A stretch of DNA of 64,000 nt from Dactylorhiza incarnata (Eukaryota; Streptophyta; Magnoliopsida; Asparagales; Orchidaceae): positions 3,107,501 to 3,171,500 of the forward strand of contig JAWHQI010000262.1 of NCBI GenBank assembly GCA_033032865.1, written 5' to 3'. The translations under genes and the position numbers were made by a program. Positions 32,805 through 42,165 of the stretch are shown here, piece by piece (within the stretch, counting starts at the first letter, position 1; the number at the start of each line of letters is the position of its first letter). The notes beneath the pieces are model-generated. The model saw nothing but the letters and a program-made list of their open reading frames with translations, did no database searches and was not told where the DNA came from.

Positions 32805-34430
32805 CTAGGGGTTCAGCTGAGCGTCGGGAAGCTGCGGTTGTCGCCCAACCCAACCCATGCTGCAAGCCCTCTTGAAATGCTCGAAGGCCACGGACATCGC
32901 ATCCTCGCCTTGACGCAGCTGCTCCTCCATCCTCGCCAGGCGACCAATGGAGCCCGTACTCGTACGCATCCCCACCAGCTCGTCGTGGTGCAACTGCTGG
33001 CGATGCTCCATCCTGCCCACCCGGCGCTCCAGCTCGCCGACAGACTGAAGGCGAGATTCTACACTAGCCAGGCGAGTATCTAACTCTTCCAGCCGTGATG
33101 CTCGCACCTCCAGCTCGGTCAGACGATGCTGGGAGTCAGCAGCCGCTAAGAGCTCTACTCGCGCTTCAACCGCGGTCAGACGACGATGAGACTCGCTGAT
33201 CGTCAGCCGCTCCAACTTCGCCTCCAAATCCAGGATGGCGCGAGTAGCCTTCTCCTGATACTCGCGAGAAGGAAGCCCGACGGCGTCGACCAGAGCCCCG
33301 ATAGGGGTATGAGCGCGAGCTGCAGAAAAAGACATGAAAGCAAAATCTTAGTGACGAGTAGCGAGAAGACTCTTCTTGGAAGATACTCGGAAAAGCAGCG
33401 ACTCCATGTACCAGGCCGATAGGCGTCACTCCGCGAGTCGCGGCGAGGACTCCGAGATGGTCGGCGAGGAGAGCTCCTTCCCCGATGCGGGGACGGACTA
33501 CGATGAGTACCATCTCGCCGGTTCGAATGCGACCCGCCGATGTGCTCCCTGCTAGAAGGTGCATCACCCCGACCGCGACCATCCACTGGTCGCCCTCCCC
33601 CTCTGGGAGCGAAGAAACCAGAAGATCCCGCCATCCCACCTCGACGCGAGGACCCAGCCGGATGAGCGGTGGGAGCCGAAGAAGACAGGAGGCGGCGATC
33701 ATCCTGCATGTCGGCCGGAGGAGGAAATGGAGGAGGTGGAGGAAGTTGGTCCGCAGGTAGTTGCGAGCTACTTGCCACCTCAGGTCGCTGCAAAGGCGGT
33801 GGCGGTGGAGGTGGATTGCTCGCTGAAGGAGCCCTCTGCTCACTCATCGGCCTCTTGTCTACCGCAGAGCTATGAAGGATCCGCACCGATCCGCCCCGGC
33901 GAGTTCCTCCCCCAGTCGTCTGCGGGACCATAGACGAGGATCGTAGAGGAATGGCGCTCAGAGGCTCCTCCCGAGCATCGACGAGAAGCGGATCTGCGAA
34001 ATAGTACAGAAAACGTCAGAGACCAGCCGACACTTGGGCGACTAATAAAAGTGGCGAGTAGGTAGCTCTCACTTTGCGCAGGAGTAACTTCAGCTGGATC
34101 TTGAGCCGAGATCCCCACAGTACTCGCCTCTGGAGCAGTATTCGGCGAAGGAGGATCAGGAGCAGGCGAGCCACCTGACTGGCCGAGACCCAAGTCGGCG
34201 AGCACCTGCTGAGTAGTGCCGACCTGGGAATCAGCGACATTCTCGGAGGCGTCGGCACTCTTCTTCTTCTTCTTGTTCTTTTTCTCCTTCTTCTTCTCCA
34301 GGCGCTTCCTCTTCCTGGAAGCGACAAAGTCTTCGAGCTCGGCATCGCGAGTAGGCTTCCGCAACGGCGGCAGCAAACTGGCAAGCTCAGCCAAATCCGC
34401 AGCAGCCTCCTCGGCAATACTACGCGACAT
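32805..34430 (-). CDS. Antisense gene 2 of element C: three exons, basic/RS-rich coiled-coil protein
   Basis: Exons on the minus strand: 34430-34073, 33993-33412 and 33319-32805. They give 1455 nt and an open frame of 484 residues with no internal stop. Both introns are short (79 and 92 nt), GT...AG, and phase 1. Exon 1 encodes a Lys-rich stretch (RKRKRLEKKKEKKNKKKKK, about residues 38-57) that looks like a nuclear localisation signal. Exon 2 is Pro-rich (PPPPPPPL), then Arg/Ser-rich (HRSPSPHRGRSSPRRPSRS, about 270-290), like the RS domain of splicing factors. Exon 3 is a long coiled coil with repeated LTxxE and RLxxVE heptads. No enzyme motif is visible. I do not recognise a named family; a nuclear scaffold or regulatory protein is inferred. 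Confidence 0.65.
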
Positions 34431-34478
34431 CTTGAAAGCGAGATCAAAAAAGCCTTGCCATCAGAGACCCCTCCCCCT

Positions 34479-34490
34479 CTATATATAGGG
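34479..34490 (-). promoter_or_regulatory. TATA box of antisense gene 2
   Basis: CCCTATATATAG on the minus strand, about 50 bases upstream of the ATG at 34430. The leader between them is short and has no ATG-initiated frame that would interfere. Confidence 0.6.
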
Positions 34491-34597
34491 CCAGAGCATC
34501 AAAACAACGGGATGCTGACTACACACTAATACTCGCCCAGAAGACAGCTCGTCGAAAAAGGGTTGGATGATTCTTTCCGAGCAACTGCGTTACTCGC

Positions 34598-34612
34598 AAA
34601 GAGCGGGGATTG
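34598..34612 (+). other. Polypurine tract of element C
   Basis: AAAGAGCGGGGATTG directly precedes the 3' LTR. The same tract precedes the 3' LTR of element A (44907-44922). Confidence 0.75.
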
Positions 34613-35293
34613 TGTACAACCCTCATTCTCCGAGGGTGGACCCCCCCAAGGCCACGTAGGCAGAGGTCAAAGTCAAAGAGTCAATACAACAGTCAAGCCT
34701 AGGAGAAGAAGACAGCCTAGGCGAGTAGGGGTGCACTCGTGCGAGTAGCTCGGATACTCGCCAAAAGGTGGGCGACCATAGGTGATACTCGCCCATTTGC
34801 CCGGGGAGATCGCCTCAATGTCGCTAGTCATCGGGCAGGGGCTGGGCTATAAAACCCCCCTACCCCTTGGTTTTCCTATAAATAGGACCCCAGGGGTACT
34901 TGGATTGGCACCTGGACTTGATCTCTCGAAACCCTGCTCTTGCATTCTGGAACCTGTCGCACTTGGCTGCTACTCCCGGTACTAGCCAAGTCGGTGCCTT
35001 CCTCGTACCTGCTCGGCCATTCTTTGGTCTTGGAGGGGAAGTCTCTTCAGAGCTTCTGGGTACGTGGTGGGACCTCCCTGCCGTAGCGACCTGGGGTCCT
35101 TTTGTTGTTGCTCTCATAGCTTCCCCGTAGTCGCCAGCTTAGTCATCTCGTTGGACTCATAGCTTCTCCTTTTGTTGTTGCTCTCATAGCTTCCCCGTAG
35201 TCGCCAGCTTAGTCATCTCGTTGGACTGCTGGGCGAGTAGTCTCCGGCTGCATTTGTCCGAATCTTGAGGTCAGGATTTTCCTGGCGTCAACA
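34613..35293 (+). repeat. 3' LTR of element C, with a tandem duplication
   Basis: 681 bp, matching the 5' LTR apart from about ten base changes and an extra 70-bp unit. The units start at 35098 and 35168, and about 60 bases of each are identical (from CCTTTTGTTGTTGC to TCTCGTTGGACT). The duplication is absent from the 5' LTR, so it arose after insertion. Confidence 0.93.
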
Positions 35294-35298
35294 GCATG

Positions 35299-35398
35299 GA
35301 GTGTCAAATATGAGTGAAAACATGTCTAAAGTGAAGTGCATAGACTATAAAATCGGCCCAGATGAGTCCATAAATATGTATATATTTGGGACTCATCA
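35299..35398 (-). repeat. 3' LTR of element B, terminal 100 bases
   Basis: This part resumes after element C and matches 40140-40239 of the right LTR. It ends in GACTCATCA. Confidence 0.92.
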
Positions 35399-35411
35399 CA
35401 CCCCCAGACTT
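35399..35411 (-). other. Polypurine tract of element B
   Basis: AAGTCTGGGGGTG on the minus strand, directly upstream of the 3' LTR. An identical 13-base copy occurs internally at 35924-35936. Confidence 0.75.
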
Positions 35412-37146
35412 ACCTGTTTGCGCGTCCCGAGCAAACAAATTCTAAGTGAACGGGGAAAGAAAAGTAGATGACTTAAAATTACAATACAGAGTACCATGCG
35501 AAGTCGCATGCTCACGTGTATGAGAAAAATAGTAGAGAAGATTTCTGATTTTATAAACAGTTTATATATTTCTAAAAGAGTAAATGCATATTACAACTAC
35601 TCAAAATGGTGAACAACGGTGAATCATTTGGTCATGCATACGGAGAAAGTAAACTAAGCGCTGAGACGAGCATTGCTCAAGATCGGGATGCGGGACAAAC
35701 TCCACTGAAATCCATCAGTGTCGGTGACCATAAGCTTGCCCGGTCACATTCTCCCCACGACACTAGATTGGTTCAAGGCATGAGTCAGTAGGACTTTCAG
35801 GTTTTAATTGAGGCTTGGGTTACAGTGAGGTAAACAATGATAAACAAAATGGCTTATAACACATAACCCAAATGAGCTTTAAAAGTAACTACCCGCGCAC
35901 CAAAATCGAATGCAAATGCACCACACCCCCAGACTTGGACTTTTGCAACATAGGTGTGTGCACCGCCTACTCCCAATACATAATTTTTTTCTACATGATT
36001 TTTCAATAAAACTCATTTTTCTTTTTTTCTCTTTTCCTTTTCATTTTTTTTTCTTTCTATCTTCTTTTTCTTGTCTTTTTTCTTTCAGCAAAATTTTCAA
36101 ATGAGCATATCCACAGATTCACATAATAAACACCACAATCAACACCCCCCACAATGTAAATAAAACTACAACTAAAGCTCAGATTTGGGTGTGCGACTAG
36201 GTTAGGCTTTTAGGCTTTGGTGAGATATATGTGGAGCTGAATAAAGAAAAGGGTAGGCACAAAGGGGCTAGCAAGGGTAGACGAAAGGTGTGAAATAAAG
36301 GTTAAACCGGGCCAAAATAATGGCCTACGCCATTCTCACGCACTAGAACTATCCTATGCCAATGCTTCAAGAATCGCTTGGGCAAGTTCTAGCCACCGAG
36401 AAAGATTCTCCTTTCTCCCGACTCAAGCAATACGAGTCTAGCGATCGTTTACACACATCCCTATGCTACCGTTTGATTCCACCGGATTCACCATTTGAGT
36501 AGAGTAAACATTATTTACACTAATAGAAAAAAATATAAAACCATAAGTATAAAGAGAAGTCTAATCTACACAAATTTCTATGCAACCGAGCACTCGACTA
36601 GGAGCACTACTGGAGTCAACATTTTACTCTGCTACATAGTCCTAAGCCATCACCTAGACTTTCCCACATAAGCAGAAGAATTAAATTCACTACAGAGCAC
36701 GCATACAGACGAGTACGCGCTCAAGTGGGTGCTGTGGTGTGCAATGAAAATGAACAACAATTTCCAATAAGCTAAAATAAAAGTACTTCTAGCATGCTAT
36801 GCAAGAGTGCACGTGAGTGGGTACAAAAACTGCTCTCCCTCAGACTTAAACTAAACAATCCACAAAATATATGACATGAAAATCAGAAAAGGCTAGGAAA
36901 AGAGAGTACCCAGTGCTCAGAAATGAGCACACCAGAAGATTGGCGTGTAAGCTAAAATGAGCCGCAGCATCCGCCATCCAGAAAAGATGCCTGCAGGGGT
37001 CAGCTCCGCAAAAACAAAAGAAGAAGATAAACTAAAATAAACTACAGCTAATTAAGCAGGATTGAATAAAATGAAATGCATGAGAAAGTAAGATAACTAC
37101 TGGGGTTATTGTCATCCCAACACGACTTATTCAAAAACTAAAGGTT
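35412..37146 (-). other. Element B 3' untranslated region
   Basis: No ORF is supported. It contains a second exact copy of the polypurine tract (35924-35936) and a T/C-rich tract at about 35990-36085. Short frames here are not gene-like. Confidence 0.6.
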
Positions 37147-38447
37147 CTAGCTAATGGGCTTATGGAAGGAGAAGTGGACAGGTAACTGGCCTAATATCCG
37201 TGTCGGTAGCGGGTACTGATACGGTGATAGAACAATCACTCCCCTACCTAAATAAAAATACCTGCTCTTCACAGGTAGGGGAAGCAGAAAGTAAGAAGTG
37301 GAGGAGGAGTCCTCCTCAATATTCTCACCAAAAACATCCTTGCCTAGCAAGGTGTCGTCAACAGGGAGGTGGCGGGAGGAAAAGGCAATGAGTGGAGCTT
37401 CCTCTACGGAGGGGGAATCAACCTCCTCACATAAGAGGATGCTCTCATCATTGACTTGGGAAATATGCACCAAATCCTCCTGGGGTACCTGTGAAGACTC
37501 AACCTGCACAGGCTCGGATGAAGAGGGGGGATCGAGAAATAAACAAGACGAAGAACATAAATAATCAAAAATCGGGGGAGTGGTCCCGGTCTCACTCCCA
37601 TCAGGTTGGGGAAGTAAAATAATGTTTGCATTGTCATCAATGCTACAAGATTCGGCGGGATCAACAGTGGCCAGGCTTAGGATTTGGACTTCCTCCACCG
37701 GTGCTGAGGAAAACTCCTCTTCACCTAGAAGGTTGTCCTCCTTCATAGGAATAGGCACAACACTCAGATCACCCACCTCATCCTGCAACACATCATCAAC
37801 AATGTCGTTAGAGATGAGTATAGTATGCACAACAGGGGGAGGAGTAGTGCTCGGATAAAAGTCGAGCACCGATTCCTCACAAAGAATCGAATCCACTAGA
37901 GGTGGTGGATGCACATGGAGAATAGGCTCAGCAATGTCGGTGCATAGATCAACCGCACATCCGGTGACCGTGTCCATGCCATACCCTCAAGATGTGAAGG
38001 TGACAAAGACACATAACCAGATGTTGAAGCTGTGCCGCCAGAGTTAGGAGTTGGGACGATCCGGATATCCAGCTCGTCATCCTCGTCCAATTGGCGAAGA
38101 TACTCGGCACAGTCCTTCAAGACATGATCAGTGCTCCGACAAAACCGGCACTGCCTTGCGGGCTTCTTTGGCACAGCGGGGGCTGAAGCCGAAAAGAAGT
38201 ATGATGGTAAAGGCTCAGCAGAGTAGCCATAAGACTTACGCGCACCATATGGAGTACCAGACGAAGTCGGTGCTCCATATGCTGGGCTATAAGAATTATG
38301 CCTACTATTCTCCGTAGGGCATTCATCACTAAAGTGGGAGGTATCTCTACACCAACGGCAATGGATATTGAGATGTGCCCACATAGTGTGAAGATAATAC
38401 GATTCAAAAAATAAAAATGCTATTGTGCAAAATACTACACCTAACAA
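37147..38447 (-). pseudogene. Element B gag-like ORF with two zinc knuckles and an acidic tail
   Basis: Two overlapping minus-strand frames (38447-37896 and 37977-37147) appear to be one protein split by a frameshift near 37975. The first has two CCHC knuckles, CRWCRDTSHFSDEC and CRFCRSTDHVLKDC, separated by a Ser/Tyr/Pro-rich spacer; these would bind nucleic acid. The second is an acidic, Ser/Pro-rich domain of 276 residues with few aromatic residues. There is no protease, RT or integrase. This fits a non-autonomous, gag-only derivative that depends on an Athila helper. It could also be a spliced gene, but I saw no convincing introns. Confidence 0.6.
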
Positions 38448-38572
38448 AAATTACTAAAGCAACCTAATTAAAAACGGGAAACAGAATACGAGGAAATAAA
38501 ACAAAGGAATGCAATTTACAAATGGAAGGGCTTCTCTCTCAGGTTCTCCCTCTCCAGAAAACTCACACGACT

Positions 38573-38594
38573 GTGATCCCCGGCAACGGCGCCA
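38573..38594 (-). other. Primer-binding site of element B, Asp tRNA type
   Basis: The minus-strand sequence contains TGGCGCCGTTGCCGGGGA, the site typical of Athila elements, six bases inside the 5' LTR (38601). It sets both the orientation and the lineage. Confidence 0.9.
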
Positions 38595-38600
38595 AAAACT

Positions 38601-40239
38601 TGATGCGCGAATCTTAGCACACCGCTATAGGCGGTAGTAAGACTGCGGCACGAAACGGCAGTGTACCGATCGTTCAAGTAATATAAAATGGGAATGAATC
38701 CCCAAGTATTGATCTCAAAGGAACACAATAAGGTGGAGTTTATTATCGAGGAAGGACTTGAGATTGAAGTCCTTTCAGCGGATGGATGCGGAAATGGGGG
38801 ATTTGGTTTGTGGAAAATAAAAGAAAACAACTTAAACTACTCCTATGCAATGCCGCTATGCAAAACTTCGCTCGGCAGGATGGAAGACTACGTAGGCCTT
38901 GAGCGCACTACTTCGTTGGGCGGATGGGCTAGTAGGCAAGCAGAATCGAACAATGCAGGCCTTGAGTGCGCTGCTTCATTAAGCAGGATGGATTACACGG
39001 GCCGCGATGCCACGCTTCGATAGGCGGATGGACGAGTATGCTAACGGAATGAGGGTCGTAAACACCTCGTCGACAAGCCCGCCACTAGCAATTGCTAGTG
39101 CGGCACCGGACACGGTAGTGGAGTGGAAAATGGATGGCCGCGCACCTCATTAACACATATGAACTAAATAATTCCAAATAAATAAAATAAGCATTACAAA
39201 GCATAGTTCATAGCATACATCATCAAAAGATAGAGATTACAAACATTACATCAACATAAGGAAGAGAAAAAGGCAAGAGATACGACCGAATCCGGAGGCT
39301 CATTGTAGATTCACGGTAGGAAGCACCGGGTTGTCAATCCGCGTCCTAGCTCGGTCCCAACTATCGTCCGGGGTAGAGGAGGGCTGTCACACCTCCCAAT
39401 GGACCCGTCTTCTCCAGCGTTTTATAATCTGGCCACGTCCGATGCGAAGAAATCCTTCCTTGGCGATGAAGATGAGTGTAGAATCTCCTCCTTGAAGCCC
39501 TTGGATGATGGAGGGGGCCTAGGGGGCGAACACCTGCGGAAATGGGCGGAACGACGGAGCTGGGCGAGAAAAACGGTGAAGGATCTGACCTAATTCGCGA
39601 GCAGGAATATTTATAGGCGCTGTAATAAACAGTGCGCACGATCATTGGCGCACGACCAGTGGTCATGCGCACTAGAATCCTGTGATCGTGCGCCTACCTG
39701 GGTGGAGCCTGCAATGTAAGAAATTTATAAAATACCATGTTCGCACGACCGGTGGTCGTGCGCACTATCGTAGGTGGTCGTGCGCACTGGTCGAAACAGA
39801 ACTCATAAAATTGATGTTAAGTGCGCACGAACAGAGGCGCACGACCGGTGGTCATGCGCAATATTGTTGGTGTTCATGCGCACTATCCGAGACAGAACTC
39901 AAAAAATAGGGTTAAGTGCACACGATCAGCGACGTACGACCAGTGGTCGTGCGCAATAGAAATAGTGATCGTGCGTAGTGTTCCTGTACAGAATTGTACC
40001 GGGAACACCCGCATGACTCCTGTTCCAGCACAACCACGAATCCAGCCACTGAAAGTGGCACTTAACAATCCATGAAAACTACTAAGAATGAAGAACATAA
40101 AATAACACCAAAAACGGGCCTAGAGGTGCACTTAGCATGGAGTGTCAAATATGAGTGAAAACATGTCTAAAGTGAAGTGCATAGACTAGAAAATCGGCCC
40201 AGATGAGTCCATAAATGCGTATATATTTGGGACTCATCA
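38601..40239 (-). repeat. 5' LTR of element B
   Basis: 1639 bp, uninterrupted. It starts TGATGCGCGAATC and ends GACTCATCA on the plus strand. The TATA box (CCTATAAAT) is at 39609-39617 on the minus strand and the palindrome set at about 39648-39960. It differs from the left LTR at many sites, so B is clearly older than C. Confidence 0.93.
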
Positions 40240-40244
40240 GGCGA

Positions 40245-40702
40245 CCTCCCCCTCGCCCAGCCCCAAGGGTAGTGGGGCGGTCTGCGTTTGACGTCTCAGA
40301 ATGACGGGATTTGGCTATTGGCAGGACAAACTTGAGGGCATTTTCGTAATCTCGCAGGCAAGAATGTGACTATCAGCAGACCAAGTCTAGAAATCTATAA
40401 ATAAGACCAAGGGGCACCATTTGGAAGGACTCTTGTTTTGTCCACTCTCTCCCCATGTTTCTTTGGTGGGTGGAGAGAGCCTCCAAAGGTGCCCAAGCTT
40501 AGCATTGGCTTGGGAGGGGAAGCGCAGACCACACTTACTTCTTCTGGGTGTGTGGTGGGACCTCCTCGCTAAGCCCTTGGTCTCATTCCAAGTTTCTTAT
40601 CCTCTTAGCCTAGAGCTCTCTCTTAGGAGAAGTAAGTGTGAGGCCAGCCCCCAACTTATTGAGGGCCCGAACTCCACAAAGGCCAAGTTATTGGTTTCAA
40701 CA
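40245..40702 (+). repeat. 5' LTR of element A, part 2
   Basis: Resumes after element B and ends TTTCAACA. It matches 45575-46033 of the 3' LTR and includes a TATA box (TATAAATA, 40396-40403). Confidence 0.92.
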
Positions 40703-40758
40703 TTTTGGTGCGGTGAGCGTGGAGAGTGCCAACACAAGAAAATCTCAAGCTGAGCTCC

Positions 40759-42072
40759 ATGGCTAGAGGTGGAGGAGGATACGACCCAGGCTACTCCCAG
40801 CCCCCGATTGTTGGAGTGATGTTGGAGATGTTTGAAAATTTCAAGCGGGAGGTCCTGTAGACCTTGTAGGTAGCTTTCGCCACGATAGGCGAAGGCAGGA
40901 GAGGAGGTGGTCCGGAGGTCCCGCCTCAGCAGGTGGGCGAGAGCACTCCTGGCCAGCCATCCAGGAAGGAGGTACCAGTGGGGTGGGGGGGGGGGAGTGG
41001 GGAGGCATTAGTCCCCCACTCGCCCGGTCCCCAAGGAGGGCGCGAGTGGGGAGGTGCCATACCCCCACTCGCCCAGCCCCAAGGGGGCGAGTGGGGAGGT
41101 GCCATACCCCCACTCCCCCGGCCCCAAGGGGGGGGGGGGAGTGGGGAGGTTTCATACCCCCACTGGCCTAGCCCCAAAGGGGGAAAGCACGTTAAGTCCT
41201 TTGTGTGAGTTGATCCTCTCGTCCCCGGTTCTTGAGGGGTTCGGAGGGCCGGAGATGTCTTACTACTCCGGCAAGGATGACCCAGTCCTGCACCTGCATT
41301 TGTTTTGAGGACATGGTCTCCATCAGGCCCATCGGACGCTTTCAAGTGCCGACTCTTCGTGACCACTTTGAAGGAGAAGGTAAGGGATTGGTTCCACCAG
41401 CTCCCCGTGGGGTCAATATATGCCTTCGAAGACTTGCGTCGAGGTTTTCTGCTACGCTTCTCAACGTCAAGGAGGAGGAAGAGGGATGCCGAAGCACTCT
41501 TCAAGATCAAGCAAGAGCCAAGGGAGTCACTGGCTCACTACGTAGATAGGTTCCAATGAGAGGTTTTACTTGTCCAAGAGATACCAGGGTTCACCCTCCA
41601 GCTTGCCTTCACAATGGGGCTGCGGGAGGGGTTCTTCAAGATGAGCTTGAAGCGGAAGTCCCCCCTATCCTTCGAGAAATTGATGGAAAGGGTGGCAGAA
41701 GAAATTGAGAGTGAGGAAACCAATCCGGAGTTCGCAAGAAGGTTGGCCAAGCTGAGAGAGCTGGAGGCAAGGCAGCATGGTGGAGGGTATAGGCTCCCAA
41801 GAGGAAGTCCGACCAAGAGGAGGACAACTTCCGGGAAGAGGGGGCCGACCTCCCAGGGTGGAGGCAGGGACCGAAGGCACCCTCTCCACCACCTCAGCAA
41901 ACCATGATGATCGGCCATAGAAGAAGAAGAAATCGTATGGGAGGAAGAGGGGGCGTCCGAGTGGAGTTAACTTACTGTGACTTCCATCTGGAGGAAGGAA
42001 ACGCGACGTCCACCTGCCCAGATTTTTTGGAGATGAGGGCCAAAGGTCAACAATGGCAGCAACAGGAATAGA
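40759..42072 (+). pseudogene. Element A gag (Tat-like), broken
   Basis: The frame starts MARGGGGYDPGYSQPP at ATG 40759 and is stopped after about 33 codons. A GC-rich insertion (40975-41185) follows. The capsid core is recognisable in 41305-41559 (LKEKVRDWFHQLP, SIYAFEDLRRGFLLRF, RRKRDAEALFKIKQEP), the retrotransposon gag domain of Tat elements. 41614-41907 continues with GLREGFFKMSL. A degenerate knuckle-like YCDFH...C follows near 41970, and the frame stops near 42070. At least three frameshifts are present. No protease follows. Confidence 0.75.
40975..41190. repeat. G/C-rich minisatellite within element A gag
   Basis: About four units of 45-55 bp contain GAGTGGGGAGGTGCCATACC and CCCCCACTCGCCCGGCCCC. 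They interrupt the gag frame. Composition is like the LTR minisatellite of the same element. Confidence 0.85.
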
Positions 42073-42165
42073 ATAATCTCCAAGAGTGAGCATTCTGAGT
42101 GAACCTTGTATCGGCAAGATCTTAGTTAAAATTAATTTTATCCCCGACTGATTACGCCAGAATAT

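Larger units (their letters stand above)
27196..35293 (+). mobile_element. Element C: Tat-like gypsy retrotransposon with pol deleted and two antisense genes
   Basis: A perfect duplication GCATG (27191-27195 and 35294-35298) flanks LTRs that start TGTACAA and end GCGTCAACA. The element is plus-oriented: the post-LTR motif TTTGGTGTGGTGAGCGTGG is at 27810-27828 and the polypurine tract GAGCGGGGATTG ends at 34612. Sense coding is reduced to a gag/protease remnant and a scrap of the integrase end. Two spliced genes fill 30419-34430 on the antisense strand. The LTRs differ by only about ten base changes by eye plus one 70-bp duplication, so it is the youngest layer of this nest. Confidence 0.93.
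25643..40239 (-). mobile_element. Element B: non-autonomous Athila-like gypsy retrotransposon
   Basis: The element sits in the 5' LTR of element A with a perfect duplication GGCGA (25638-25642 and 40240-40244). Its ends on the plus strand are TGATG and CATCA. The right LTR is followed inward by an Asp-type primer-binding site on the minus strand, typical of Athila, and the left LTR by a polypurine tract. The element therefore reads leftward. After removing nested element C, the internal region is about 3.2 kb and holds only a gag-like frame, so it needs enzymes from another element. Confidence 0.92.

Noticed and set aside
33485..33933. Plus-strand Arg/Glu-rich ORFs in element C
   Set aside because: They are complementary to the RS- and Pro-rich exon 2 of antisense gene 2.
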